A program made the translations under genes and the position numbers. 64,000 nucleotides of DNA. Source: Colius striatus. Its lineage: Eukaryota; Chordata; Aves; Coliiformes; Coliidae. Below the pieces are notes generated by a model that ran no database searches, had not been told where the DNA came from, and saw nothing but the letters and a program-made list of their open reading frames with translations. The stretch's first letter is position 1. Each line of letters starts with the position of its first letter. The stretch covers positions 19,941,548-20,005,547 of the forward strand of contig NC_084772.1 of the NCBI RefSeq assembly GCF_028858725.1. Reading direction: 5' to 3'. This document shows positions 1 to 11,660 of this stretch, piece by piece.

Positions 1-899
1 GCAAGCCAAGAGCTAAACCACATGAGCCAGGGAACCACTGCATTTCCTGCCAGTCACTGAGTGCAGCCTGGGGCATCTCATGCCTGAGATGGATAGGGTT
101 CAGCTGTTGAGAGGAAGAACCCTTCCAGAAAAGCTGCTTGTGAACTGGGGATGGGTGGAAGGGATGAGAGAGGCTTCACGGTTTTGAAGTGTAGCATCCA
201 GGCGTTCCTCTGTTGTGTGATCCAACCCAGCAGACTCATGAGGCATCTGATGAGTAGCTGCGGGTGGCGGCTGAGGTCAGATGACAAGAAGGAAGCTGTG
301 GTGATGTGCCACAACCAGAGAACGTGCCTCCAGCTGGGCCCACACTCACAGGGGCCCTGCTACAAGGCACGCTCCCCAGCTGCAGCCTTCACGCCCTCGT
401 CCCTCCCCATTGTGTGACCCAGCCTACGGGTTATCCTGTTTGGGGGAGGGGGGAAAGACCACGAGGAGGTCTGCAGAATGAAAGTGCCTGATGGTCTGAC
501 GAGCCATAGGCATGTGAGATTCTGCCAGAGCAGGAGCACAGGCCCTCAGTCAAAGCAAATACCAAGGGATAACAATGAGAATGGGAATCTGAAAGCACTC
601 TGATAAATAAATGTCACAATCGGATAGTCCTGAGTTTGGTTTGGATTTTCCTGCTGGATCTACATTGTGCTGCTTGCTTAAAGAGTAACTGATGTTTATT
701 TTTGTCCTGCAGCGTGTATTTAGGGAGCAGCTTCAGAATCCAGCCAGCCATTAGTAACATTTTGAATGCTCTGGTACTCGGAATGGTCGTAATGTAATGA
801 GGTTTCTCTCTTTTTATGGCACAAATGGGTCCTGATGGTCATCATCTTTTTCTGGAAGGTGACAAACCTCATCATGATATCCATCTCCCTCCTTTTTAG
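1..899 (+). other. MTHFSD: MTHFSD last intron (partial, 3' part)
   Basis: This stretch precedes the final MTHFSD coding exon and ends in a polypyrimidine-rich tract followed by the acceptor AG at 898-899. No reading frame in it resembles the MTHFSD enzyme domain. A second acceptor-like site (a T-rich stretch, then cag) lies near 712, but nothing recognisable as coding follows, so I treat the whole stretch as intron. An earlier exon inside it cannot be excluded without transcript data. Confidence 0.6.
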
Positions 900-1409
900 G
901 TCAGCTATGAGATGCTGGGAAAAATCCCCATTCTAAAGAGTCTTCGATCCAGGGAGAAGCAGATTGGCAAGGACGTTACCCTCCGAGATGAACATTCAGC
1001 CTTGGCAAATGCCACCACCCCAGCAGCGTTAACTGAGAAGGCTGAAAATCCAAGACCAAAGGCTGCAGTGGGCTCAGCTCAAATGGGACAACCTTGTGTT
1101 GAAAGTGATGCTTTAACTCCCAGATTAGAGGGATCTGGCACGATTACTACTGTGTATGTGGGGAACATACCTCCCGGCGTAAGAGTGAGCGAGCTGAAAT
1201 GGGCTTTGAGGGAATTGCACGCAAGCCCTCTACGACTCAGTTGGCAAGGAGCACAGCACAGGGCTTTTCTCGATTACAAGGATAAAGCAACCGCAGAGAG
1301 TGCTGTATCCTCTTTGAAAGGCTTCAGCCTCGGGGGGAATACTTTGCGAGTTGAGCTGGCCAAGAATCAGAGAAACAAAGGGCAAGTAGAAATCAATAGT
1401 CAGAAATGA
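900..1409 (+). CDS. MTHFSD: MTHFSD terminal coding exon, RNA-recognition motif (partial gene)
   Basis: This is the last exon of methenyltetrahydrofolate synthetase domain-containing protein; the enzyme-like N-terminal exons lie left of the window. The exon opens after the acceptor AG at 898-899, is in frame from its first base (V-S-Y-E-M-L-G-K-I-P), and stops at tga 1407-1409, giving 169 codons. The first part (KIPILKSLRSRE, then GKDVTLRDEH) is a linker. The second part, about codons 80-160, is one RRM: the RNP2-like strand TTVYVGNIP, the helix VSELKWALREL, the degenerate RNP1-like strand HRAFLDYKD, the helix ATAESAVSSLKGF and the last strand LRVELAK. In the vertebrate family this C-terminal RRM follows a 5-formyl-THF cyclo-ligase-like domain, and RNA binding is inferred from the fold. 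The next gene, FOXF1, is convergent, which matches the human MTHFSD/FOXF1 arrangement and supports the call. Confidence 0.88.
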   Translation, partial: VSYEMLGKIPILKSLRSREKQIGKDVTLRDEHSALANATTPAALTEKAENPRPKAAVGSAQMGQPCVESDALTPRLEGSGTITTVYVGNIPPGVRVSELKWALRELHASPLRLSWQGAQHRAFLDYKDKATAESAVSSLKGFSLGGNTLRVELAKNQRNKGQVEINSQK

Positions 1410-1417
1410 ATATGAAT

Positions 1418-1450
1418 GGAGGGGGGGGGGTTTCCCCTCCCCCCCCCCCA
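1418..1450. repeat. G10 / C11 homopolymer inverted repeat (hairpin)
   Basis: Ten G (1421-1430) are followed by an eight-base spacer, TTTCCCCT, and eleven C (1439-1449), nine bases beyond the MTHFSD stop codon. The two arms can pair completely. In the transcript this would form a very stable GC stem at the start of the 3' UTR. The single-strand G run and the C run could also join other structures. Homopolymer lengths are often wrong in assemblies, so the exact counts are uncertain. Confidence 0.8.
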
Positions 1451-3804
1451 GGTGTGTTTTCATTGTTTTGTGAGAAGCCAACCTAAAAGGATAATGATAA
1501 TACTGAAGGACATTCGTGTGTCTTTGTTTTCTGCAGGCTAAAAACCAAACTTTTCAAACAAATGAGGCACACACCTCACAGCTGACTGTTCTGCCTCAGT
1601 CCTGCAGCTGTACGTGCAAAATGTGTTTGTCAGGAGAGATGACAGAGGGACCATGTCTCTAAACAGTTACCCACAAAGGACCCACACTGTGTGTTTGTTT
1701 TTCATTGGCCATGGGTCGATTTGCTGTTCACTCTGTACAGTTTGTTAAGCCTGAATCAAAAACCTGCCTCTTGGTAGCTGGGTGCAGCCACATGGAGTGA
1801 GGTGGTTACGTTCTGTCATCTCATCTGCAACTTTGTGCTCTTGAGCTTAAAAGCCAGCTGCAGAAAATCTGTTTGAAGGGTTACAATTCTGTTTACTAAA
1901 AGAAAAAAACCATAGGGTTTGTTTGCCTGCTGGGGAGTTTTCAGCATATTTCTCATGAAAATGGCTGGGGGGAGAGATTGCCCTTTTTGTGCTCTGGAAA
2001 CACTGGCACAGCCACTGAGTTTTAATCATGGCTGTTAACATTAGGTGGAAGAGATGGTAGCGCCTTTCTCAGCTTCATTTTGGTAATTCAGCCCTTTGTA
2101 AACCTTTTCTTTCAGTCTGTCAGAGGAAACTGAAGACCAGTTACCAGTTTTCTTCTCTGCTTTTCACCTTCAGCTGCCTTTTCATGGATGCAGACAGTTA
2201 CCAAATAGATGTTTTTCCTGATTGCCATCTCTTACAATTTGCTGTGATTCCATCACCTCTGTGAAATTATACTGACACGAGTCATTGTAGTGGAAATGAA
2301 AAGCAGACAGACCACAGTCAAAACTTGAGGGTCATTAGTCCTGTACAGAGTTGTTGGAGATAGCAGCAAAACCTGTTCCTGCTGTGCTGTTGTCACCACC
2401 ACTGGGAAGCTCAGGCAGCAATGAGGGTTGCACAGCAGCACTGGGGAAGTGCTATCAAGTCCCAGGTTTGCACACACGTGGCCATTTGCTTACGATGTGT
2501 AAAGGAGAGTGATGGTTTATTTGGAATGGTTTTTATTACCTTCTCTTTCCCCCCCCTCCACCTTTGGTTTCCTATTCCTGAAAAACAAGTTGGATTTTGG
2601 CTGAACCACCCTTTCTACACAGAAGCACTTTTGCCATTGATGCTGGGCACAGACTCAAAGTAAGCATCTAAATGGATATTTTTTTAAGTATGAGTTGGAA
2701 ACTTTTTTTAGCCAGAGGGTACTGTAAAGTATATTTTAAGCACGTTATTATGCCTCAAGGGTCAGACATTTTGTACAGTATTAACTGAAAAGTTCTCATC
2801 CTTATCATGTACTCGAGGCTCAAGGAAAGTGTTGCTTCAGCTTCTTGTAAGGTCAAACAGAGGAAAGGGTCCTCAAAGATAATAGTCCTGTGCTCTGAAA
2901 CTCCGGCCTGTTTTTTCTCCAGCTCAGAATCATTTTCAATAACAATTCATTTCAAACACAAGCACTGCAGAGTCCTCTGCATCTTGTTGCAGTGGTTGTG
3001 CACCTCAAGGGTAAGAGTCAGGGGTTATGTTACTACTTAAACATACTCATTACATCATGAGCTTAGAAAGCAAAGGAAAGAAAAGCAAGAGAATAATTCC
3101 CCATCACTGCCTTCCCCTTCCAAATGATGGCAAATTAAGTAGCACGATCATTTGATGTTCTTTTTGACTCTTGTGATACTGCTGCTGCAGGGAAGATGCT
3201 CGAGTGACCTGATCTGTTCAAAAGCAGTCATGATGCCAATGAAAACTTGCAGCATCTCACACTTCCCTTGTTGCATTATGGATCAAGCCAGCCTTTTCTG
3301 GTCACGTTTGTGGGAATTTCATCCTCTGCCTGATGTCATTGCTTAACATCTGGAGTTTCAGTGCAGCTACGTTTCCATGTTCCATGTGCTTGCTTTGCCC
3401 TCAACGCTGCATGCAGGCAGTGGCTGGGTTTGTTTGGACAAACATGGCTGGATGATTTTCTCTTTGCAGTTGTGGTTCTTACCACAGGGTGAGCTCAGGG
3501 AGGTCTGTACCCAGTTCTCTTCCAGCCTGGCACTTTTCCTGTCCTCTATTGGGAGGCCATATTTCACAGTAGTACCTAATATCTGCTTGCTTTCCCAGTA
3601 GGCAGTTAACCATCCAAACCACACTATGGTGAAGACATTAAGTAGGCAGAGGTATGTAACTGTAATTAGGCTCAGAGAAGAAAAACAATTACCATAGCTT
3701 AAGCTAAGGTGCCATCATTAGCATTTTGAATGGACTGGATAATGATGTTGCTATTGTGATAGTTGTATTTCCAATTTAACTAGTTATTTCGGATCCAGGT
3801 TATT

Positions 3805-3810
3805 AATAAA
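3805..3810 (+). terminator. Candidate MTHFSD polyadenylation signal AATAAA
   Basis: This is the first AATAAA hexamer on the MTHFSD sense strand after the stop codon. It is followed by caacaaggtcttttgggcc, which gives a CA cleavage choice and a T/G-rich downstream element. The assignment is positional only. Confidence 0.3.
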
Positions 3811-3830
3811 CAACAAGGTCTTTTGGGCCT

Positions 3831-6800
3831 TGCCATCTTGATTCATTGAAAGAGTGTTTTCAATTGAAAGTGGCAGCTGCTGCAGGTCAGAACTCAGCAA
3901 TCTGTTGTAAACCCATCCACACCAGCAGCTTCAGCAAAGCAGGAGCAGTTGCAACACAGCTCCCAAGTTCATTTCTGTCACCTCTGCTTTGAGAGCAGCA
4001 GCCTGCAGGGCAGGAGTTAACACAGGCAGCTCTTGGAAATAGAGCCTGGAGCTGCTGAGGAGCTTCTGCAGGCATTTAGGGCTGAGGGCTTACATGGAGG
4101 CAGATCAGTAGTCCTCAGAAGCCACCTGTGGGTTGCTACAGGATTCCCACAAGAACTGGGGTGTTTGCATTCTGCAAAAAAAAAAAAAGCAGCATGACTT
4201 GCAGCAAAGCTGCTCCACACACACCTGTGAGCAGGAAAATGGAGCTTGGGTTTCTGAAAACATACCCCATGCCACCACAGCAGGAATTTGAGCCTGAGTG
4301 CTCAGGACTCACTGTGGTTTCTGCCTTGGAGAGCAAGGGAGGCAGTGACAAGGATGAGACCCGGTAGTGCTGCTTGGGAAGCTGCTCATCTCTAGCTAAA
4401 AGACATTTCAATGCAAGATGCTAAATTGCTATTTAATTAAATAACACAGCGGTGCCCAAGGCACACGTCTCCACGGCCTTCTGGTGGCTTCAGCTGTATG
4501 ATGTGGATTTTTTCTTGTGGGCTGACCAAGTTTGTACTTGAGGACACAGCAGATTTCGAAGAAAAAGTGAATGGGACAGCCTGCATCTCTCAGATCTATT
4601 GTTTCAGGCTCTCTGCATGCTCAGGAAGACATCAGTTACACAAGTCACTTCTGACTTTTCTCTAAATCCCCCAAACTCTGAAGTGCAATACATTGGAGTG
4701 AACCCCTGGGCTCTGATCTCATCATGAGACTCAGGGAACTGAAGCCTGGTTAGGTTTTACTTTGGCCCAAACAGAGCCCACGCAAGATATTTTACCAACA
4801 ACCAAACCACCAACTCCATGCCCTGAAGTATTTACAGTCTCAATTAACCTTTACTCAATAATTCCTCATTTGGTACCTGTTGCAGTTGTGGCCCTGCTGT
4901 TAGCACAAAGGTTGAACTTGGCTATGTAGACACAATTTGTGCCTGGTCTCAGGTGGATACTGACCTCTCTGTCCCCTCTTTCTTGCTGGGACTGCAGAGG
5001 CCTCAGTGCTTTAAACCAGTTCTCTGTGATGGCCCTTCTGGGACCACTCATACCTGGAGCAATGGGGAGGAAAGTCAAAGCTCTCAACCCTAGTCCCTTT
5101 CTGTAAGGACAGTGGGACATCCTCTCTTCTAAGACACTCATGATAAAATCATCATCCACAGTGACAATGAAGTGCCTGGATGGTGCAGAAAGCTCCGAGA
5201 CGCTGCTGAGAGATGGGTAGTCTGCTTTCAATAGGGAATGAAGTGATCCCTGAGACAGACTCGATTTTTCACTTGCAGCAGCAGAGGAGCCTATGCTTCA
5301 CTGCTGTGTGATGAGAAGAAAAGTTCAGCAGTACAATGGGAAATGCTTTACTGAGCCAACTTTGTTCAGAAGCAATTAAAAATGAGGTCTTTCTATTCTC
5401 TGCGCAGCCCGATGTCCCTGCGTGTCATGTGGTTCAGGGCATTCTTTCCAGCTCCTTTCATGGCACAAACAAGTTAGGATGTTAACTGCACACTCCTCCT
5501 CTTGAGGGTTTGCTGGAGAAGAGATGCTGAGCAGCTCTGGGGGGGTGTGAGCAAACCCAGCACCCTGCTCCTGGCAGCTGGGAGGGGGTGTGAGATCCAG
5601 CAGTGACCACCCGACGCGTTCCATGAGGGACAGGAGCTTCCCGAGGCGACTCTCCCCCTCTTCCTCCCCTCGCCTGGGGGAGAAGCACAGAGAGAAAACA
5701 GTGTTGGGTGAACGGAGCCTCCACCAAGCTGCATTGGGCTGGAGAACAGGGTCACTTTTGGAGGAGATTTCCTTTTGTTGAATGATACTAGTCACAGCGT
5801 GGTGTGTGGCAGGGAGCAGGGAGGCAAGGGGGTAATCTGCTAACAATAAAAGCGAGGTGGCTGACTGCCACTCCGCACTGCAAACTCTCCAGCCCCTGTG
5901 TCCATGCATTTCCTGGAACGTGGACAAGGCCACACAGCTTCAATCCACCAAAGACAACAGCCAGTAAATAAGCCATGTTGCTGTGTAGTCTCCTCTGAGT
6001 GACAAGAGTCAGAGATTCATTTGTTTCCATGGAGAGAAAAAGGAACAAGGGAAAAAAACAACCCCACCAGAATCTCTTCATCAGGGTGGGAAGTGAGTAA
6101 AGGGTCTCTCCTGGGTACCACAGCCAGCACCTCCACGTCCATCAGCCCCTGGTTTCCTCCCAGAAAGCAGCCTTTAAAAGCTTGATGTGGAGACCAGGAA
6201 ACTATCTCAGTAAAGGGATGGTTAAATGCTGTCTTCAACTCGTGTCTTGTTATTTATTTAGTTCATCATCTTCTGCTCCAAAGGGAGAAACAAATGGGGT
6301 TTAGGGGAATATTTCCACTGACAAAAAAAAAAAATCTAGCAGTGGGTCTGTGTTTTTCTCCACAACTGCAGCAAGGGGTGAGGAGGGGGAGGAAAAGTGT
6401 GTGCTGGGATTTCTCTCGTTCCGGTTCCTTGGGAGGAACAGCCCCAAGCTGCAGTTCTGGCTCTGGAGGAAACATCTGTGGCTGTGGCCATGTTCCTCAG
6501 GCAAACATGCCCCCTCTTTGAGGCAGGCTGTTGTGTACTAATGCTTTTATTTCCTCATTGCCAACTATTAAAGATTATCTCCCTCCAAGAAAAATGCCCC
6601 ATTTCCCATGTTTTCATGTGTAACGTCCGTGGTGTCTGCTATAAACATCATGAAGCGTTTCCCTGCCCCTACACTGACATAGGTAGAAAAGTCACTGCTT
6701 TTCATCTTTCAAAAGCACTGCAGAAATGTTTAGGGTCGTGTATCCTGTCATTGTTCTGGGCTGGGCATCCCACTGAAGTCACTGGGAGAAATGAGTTCAG

Positions 6801-9090
6801 GATACAAACCTATCTAGTCAATCTTTACAACGGCCCCGGTGACATCCACGTTTTACAGGAGATGGCTCCTGATAGACGAGCTCCAACTGGTAATTCCCAC
6901 CACTTTGGAAAACAACTGGAGAGAACAGACTAGAAACTCATCCAAAAACCCACCCCAAAATAACCCCACAGCTTTGTAGCCTTTGGACTTGTCTATGTAA
7001 CAGGTACCTGATGTCCCAGACGGGCATCTTGTTGTTTCCCAAGGGAGAGGTACAGCACTGTGCTCACTCTGCCTCCTCTTCCCATACAGCCTTCCAGCCA
7101 AAGCTCTCTCACTCTGTGGGACAAGACATGAAGTAGAAACAGGGGCACTATTCCCAAAACATGCCTCCTCCAGAGGTCTGGCAGGTCACAGAAGGATATT
7201 ACAGTCCACCCATCCCATGCAGGAACATGCAGAGCTAAAGCAGGATCATTTTCTTTAGGGAATAAGGTAAACATCCAGGATAGGAGGAAAAAAAACAGCC
7301 AGGGAAAGAAGGGAAACATTCATGAACTGAATTCTACATCTCTAGGTGTTCTGTATCCATTGCTGCCACTCCTTAGTATTTTTGAGTGAATAATGGTTCA
7401 GACAAGAGCAATACTTACATTTTCCAGAGGGAGATCGAGTTTTCAGGGTGTTTCCAGGCACCTGCACTGCTCCCACTCCAGACTGTGGCCTTTCCATCTC
7501 TGAAGGAGGCAATTACTGGAGCATTTGGTCTGCAGCAGCTTCTTTACCACAAGAGAGAAACAATTGCTGGAGCAAGTTGTGCTCCAAGTGAGCTCTCAGT
7601 ACTATGAGTCCCTGCAAACCTTTCCAGCCCCTATCATCTTGTTTTCCCAGGTGTGCCTGCTTATTTTTTCAGTAATTAGCCTGAAGCTGAGCTGAGCCAC
7701 AGAACTGCACTTTCAGTACTATTCTGGGTTTTTCTACTCCTGCTGCTTTAAATAAAGAACAGCCTATGTTCAGGCTCATGTATTTACACCAGGGTACGAG
7801 CTGCTCAAGTAACACAACACTGCCAGTGTCGCTGCACCCCTCTCTATGATAAGCAGAGATGGTTTGATCTCTAGGATTGTCATTTACTCTCTGGTGCTTG
7901 TACCAGCATCCTGCAGGCTGCTTCTTGAGGTTACTCAGAGGACCTGCAAGAAGTGTTTGAGAGGAGGAGGTTCACATTTTCTATACAGGAATCTACCTCT
8001 GATTTTTTTTTCTGGAGGCTCTGTTCCTTCCTTGCCAGTGTTTAGCTTAAGATTGGGGTTAAAACACTTATCAGGTGTTTGATGGATCAGAGCAACCTGT
8101 GATAATGGGAATTGCCTGTGCAAACAGACAGATCTCCAACCCAGGAGCTCAGCAAGGTTTAGTTCCTTCTGTTGTCTTTCCTTAATAACATTCTGATTTA
8201 AGTTTCTTACTGGGTAAGAGGAATACTGACAGTAAAAGTCACTTTAAAAACCAGCTGAGCTGCATGCCTTTCCTCACTTGTTGAGCCCATCTGATAATTG
8301 TTTCAATGAAAAACATCAGCTCAGGATTACAGAGCCTCTGCTTGCACTTGAGGCAACTCCTGCTCATCAGGGAGTCTCCTTTAGCCAGGCCCACACTCAC
8401 CTGCAGCAGGTATTTTGTCCCTTAGGATGAGTCGAGTGGCAAAGATGAGCAAATGTGAAGCCCACAGAAGCATCCCAGCACTGTCTTTTCCCACAAAGGC
8501 TGGTGTCAGGCAGCAGTGGTGCTTGTAAACATGCATGGGAAGGGAACAAATGTTCAGGTGTGGCCTTCCAAAAGTGCTTCAGAGACACAGAAATCAAAGT
8601 CCCCTTTTCAAGTGAAAAGAGCTGTGAGTCAGATCCCCCAAGGTATACAGGTCCTAAACTACCTGGTTTTCAGGGAAAAATCAGGCACCTAATAATTCTG
8701 ATAGATCTGAGCCTTTATCTGCTATGAAGCTGATACCAAACTCAGAACCTGGCCTCCCAATTACTCATTTAACATTCAAAGTCCCTGTTCCCACCAGTTC
8801 AGCCTCCAGTACACCCAGTTTTCTGCAAGTCTGAGTAACCAACCCCATCTGAGAGCATTGTGTGCTGGGTTTTTGCATTCCCAAGCTACTTCATGTTATC
8901 CTGTGCCCAAATATCCCCGTCTGTCCTATCTGGATGTGGAACACACCTGGTCCAGAGCTGTCCTGTGCAAGAGTGTTGCTGGCAGGTTCCATCACCAATA
9001 TCATGATGCTAAACCCGAAAAGCGGCTTCACCTTCGGAGCTCCGGATGCCAGAAGAGGAAAGGAATAAATAAATAAAAGAAACAAAACCT
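3831..9090. other. Intergenic region between convergent MTHFSD and FOXF1, no gene seen
   Basis: This is ordinary CpG-poor avian-type intergenic sequence. Short open frames are scattered on both strands, but none has a recognisable domain, codon bias or splice structure. A run of twelve A lies near 4177-4188 and another A run near 6322-6333. I recognise no CR1 or other interspersed repeat here. Confidence 0.6.
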
Positions 9091-9099
9091 TTAACACTC

Positions 9100-9255
9100 A
9101 CCCTGTGGAGAACAGGTCAGAAACCTCCCGAACCGGACGGGTTTTAAGCCTAATTCGGGGTAAATCGGGGCTGGGCCGGGAGCGGGGCCGGGGCGCGGGA
9201 CGTGCCGGGCTGCCGCCGCCAGGTGGCGCTGCCGCCAAGGGAACGGCGTCGCCGC
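9100..9255. promoter_or_regulatory. Small isolated CpG-rich island at minisatellite edge
   Basis: CpG density rises abruptly here compared with the flanking 5 kb on the left. The block includes ccgaaccggacgggtttt, several gcgg/cggg words and the CTCF-like motif at 9213-9231. It directly abuts the C-rich tandem array. No start codon with convincing coding sequence follows on either strand. It may be an insulator or an unmethylated CTCF island rather than a promoter. Confidence 0.5.
9213..9231 (+). promoter_or_regulatory. CTCF-like binding site
   Basis: The sequence ccgccgccaggtggcgctg matches the vertebrate CTCF core (CCASYAGRKGGCGC type) almost throughout, including the invariant CCAGG-GGCGCT frame. 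T replaces G at a position where both are tolerated. The motif stands alone between two convergent genes, a position where an insulator or loop anchor would separate MTHFSD from the FOXF1 regulatory domain. Binding itself is inferred. Confidence 0.6.
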
Positions 9256-9257
9256 CC

Positions 9258-10120
9258 CCCCGCAAACCCCGACCCTCCAACCCCGACCCCCCCTAAAGCC
9301 CCCGCACGGATCCCCCCAAACCCCGACCCTCCAACCCCGACCCCCCCTAAAGCCCCCGCACGGATCCCCCCAAACCCCGACCCTCCAACCCCGACCCCCC
9401 CTAAAGCCCCCGCACGGATCCCCCCAAACCCCAACCCTCCAACCCTGAACCCCCCTAAAGCCCCCTCACGGATCCCCCCAAACCCCGACCCTCCAACCCC
9501 GAACCCCCCTAAAGCCCCCACACGGATCCCCCAAAACCCTAACCCGCCCCCAAAGCCCCGGCACAGATCCCCCCAAACCCTGAGCCCCCAACCCTGACTC
9601 CCCCCAAAGCCCTGGTATGGATCTCTCCAAACCCTGACCCCCCCAACCCTGACCCCCTCCAAAGCCCCAGCATGGATCCCCCCAAACCCCGACCCTCCAA
9701 CGCCGACCTCCCCCAAAGCCCCCACGTGGATTCTCCCAAACCCTGACCCCTCCCAAACCCTGACCTTCCCCAAACCCCCCAACCGCGACCCCCCTAAAAG
9801 CCCCCGCACGTATCCCCCCAAACTCTGACCTCCCACAAAGCCCCCACATGGATCCTCCCAAACTGACCCTCCCAAACTCTGACCCCCAAAGCCCAACCCC
9901 CCAAATCCCGACCCCTCCAAAGCCCCCGCACAGATCCCCCCAAACCTTGACCCCCAAACTCTGACCCCCAAACCCCGACTCCCCAAACTCCAACCCCCCC
10001 AAAGCCCCTGCATGGATCCCCCCAAACCCTGACTCCTGCCAAACTCTGACCCCCAAACCCTGACCCCCCAAACCCAGACCCCCCCCAAAACCCCAACATC
10101 CCTGAACCCCGACCTTCAAA
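9258..10120. repeat. C-rich minisatellite, 54-bp unit
   Basis: Tandem units share the landmarks CTAAAGCCCCC, GGATCCCCCCAAACCCC and GACCCTCCAACCCC. The landmark ctaa starts at 9293, 9347, 9401, 9455 and 9509, an exact 54-bp spacing. After about 9530 the units diverge in length and sequence but keep the AAAGCCC / GGATCCCCCC / AAACCCTGACCC vocabulary to about 10.1 kb. The - strand is a dense series of G runs and should favour G-quadruplexes. Because 54 is a multiple of three, long repetitive frames stay open on both strands; these are by-products and not genes. Confidence 0.9.
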
Positions 10121-11535
10121 ACCTCACCCCTCCCAAATCCCCCGGAGCAGATCCCCCCAGCTGCCTGTCCAGCGGCTCCACGGTGCATGTCCCTGCCTTG
10201 GGATCCCTGCACACTCCGTGCTGCCTCACCCTGTGACCCCACACTGAGCCATCACTCCCACCCCACTGTGAGCAGCCCTTTGGACAGAAGCTGAGGCAGG
10301 TGAGCTCTGTGGTAGCCCTGCAAGGATGGGAGGAAGCCCCCCAGAGAGAAGGGTCAAGGCTGCCACACTACATCTCGCCATCCAGATCCTCACTATGGCA
10401 CAGCACGGCCCTGGATGCAGCAAACCCAGAGACACCCCTTGTTTCTAAGCCAGGGGTGTGTTGTGTCAAATCCAGCTGAAGCCACCAAACCTTGTCTCTC
10501 ATCATGCTCCAAAATTTCAGTCCTGGAGAACACTTATGGGCCTGCACTGGACATCTGCATTGGGAAACTCTTTGCTACAGTAGAAACACCCCAAAATAGA
10601 CTCCAAATAAAACTGGTGCTATTTCACCCATGGATTGGGAAGTAGGCAGTGAGAGCAGACCACTGACACTGAACTGAGCCATAGCAGCTGACCATGGTCA
10701 GGTCTGGGCTCTTATGTGAGCAAATACCATGTTTCTGAGCAAGCCCACGTCTCATCTCCTCTTATAGGGCTCCCACAGCATCTCTAAGCAAGCTCATTTG
10801 TCCTCTGCTCCGACCAGAGCCCAACAGACCCTTCAAACATATGAGCAGAGCTTGTACAAAGGGGTCGCTTGTGACAGCAGATAGTTTTCTTGCCATCCCC
10901 TGGGACAATATATTCAGGGGAAAATCAAGTTTGTCTTGTGCAGAAGAAGGACTGGGGGCAGGAGCCTGTGGGGTTTCATCCTCTCCTCCCTGGTGTAGGT
11001 GTCTGAGATGGAGAGCTGTCTGTTTAGACTGCGCTCACTGGCTTGAGGAATATGTGGCGTCCACGGTATGTGGTGGTTCTGTTTTTCCAGGTTTGGAAAC
11101 CGATGGGAGGGAGAAAAATGAATCATGTCAGCCTTTCTTAGGGACCAGATATCAAACCCCTTCAAGCAAGACCTGAGGCTTGCAAGGTGCCTGCAGAGGC
11201 TGAGCTGGGGAGGCATCATTGCTGCAGCAAACAAGCGAGTCTAAAATTCGTCTGAAGGATGAAAATGAACTTTAGAAGTGACAGTGAGATTTCAAGGAAG
11301 AAACACTTGTCAGAGGCTGAACTCCTCACCCTGGACCTTTATCTCAGCCACACCTAGCACAGATATTTGCTTTGGGAGGCAAAAAACCCTCAGTTTTCAG
11401 CCTGTGTGGCAAATGGACTTCTCACCGCCATCAGCGACGGGCCATGGCTTGGTGATGCAGGGAAGGATCAGCCCATGAAGGCACAAAACCAGGGAAACTT
11501 CAATCAATACTGCATGCTGTTGATAGCTTAAACAG
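10121..11535. other. Intergenic region 3' of FOXF1, no gene seen
   Basis: This is unique-looking non-coding sequence between the minisatellite and the AC-rich and AT-rich blocks. It has no recognisable repeat, coding exon or RNA gene. Confidence 0.5.
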
Positions 11536-11544
11536 ACATACTCT

Positions 11545-11615
11545 CACCAAAAAAACCCCAACCACAAAAACCACCAAACCCCCCCCCAACCACCCCCAAA
11601 ACAGCAAAACCCACC
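11545..11615. repeat. A/C-rich low-complexity tract
   Basis: About 70 bases consist almost only of A and C (aaaaaaccccaaccacaaaa and a run of about ten C). It is a simple-sequence block adjoining the AT-rich island. Confidence 0.75.
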
Positions 11616-11660
11616 ACTCTGAGACAGGCCTCCACCAACTCCAACAAAGCCTTTCCTACC

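Larger units (their letters stand above)
1410..3830 (+). other. MTHFSD: MTHFSD 3' UTR / downstream flank (extent unknown)
   Basis: Non-coding sequence follows the MTHFSD stop codon. The first canonical AATAAA I find on the + strand after the stop is at 3805-3810, followed within 30 bases by a T/G-rich stretch, so a 3' UTR of about 2.4 kb is possible. A non-canonical earlier signal would shorten it. The strip also holds a G/C hairpin at 1421-1449. No other gene is visible. Confidence 0.35.

Noticed and set aside
4177-4188. A12 run considered as the tail of a processed retrocopy
   Set aside because: No upstream coding similarity and no target-site duplication seen; a simple A run.
5376-5933. 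- strand frame of 185 codons
   Set aside because: No domain, and no splice or promoter support. Overlapping frames of similar quality exist on the same strand. Treated as chance.
6397-6933. + strand frame of 178 codons
   Set aside because: Mixed low-complexity composition without any recognised motif; likely chance.
9535-9546. Telomere-like accctaaccc word in the minisatellite
   Set aside because: Only one copy; it arises from the local C-rich unit and is not a telomeric array.
9150-10242. Gly/Val/Trp-rich - strand frames of 312 and 258 codons and a Pro-rich + strand frame of 131 codons
   Set aside because: They translate the 54-bp minisatellite. The period is a multiple of three, so several frames on both strands remain open. 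No non-repeat domain or gene structure is present.
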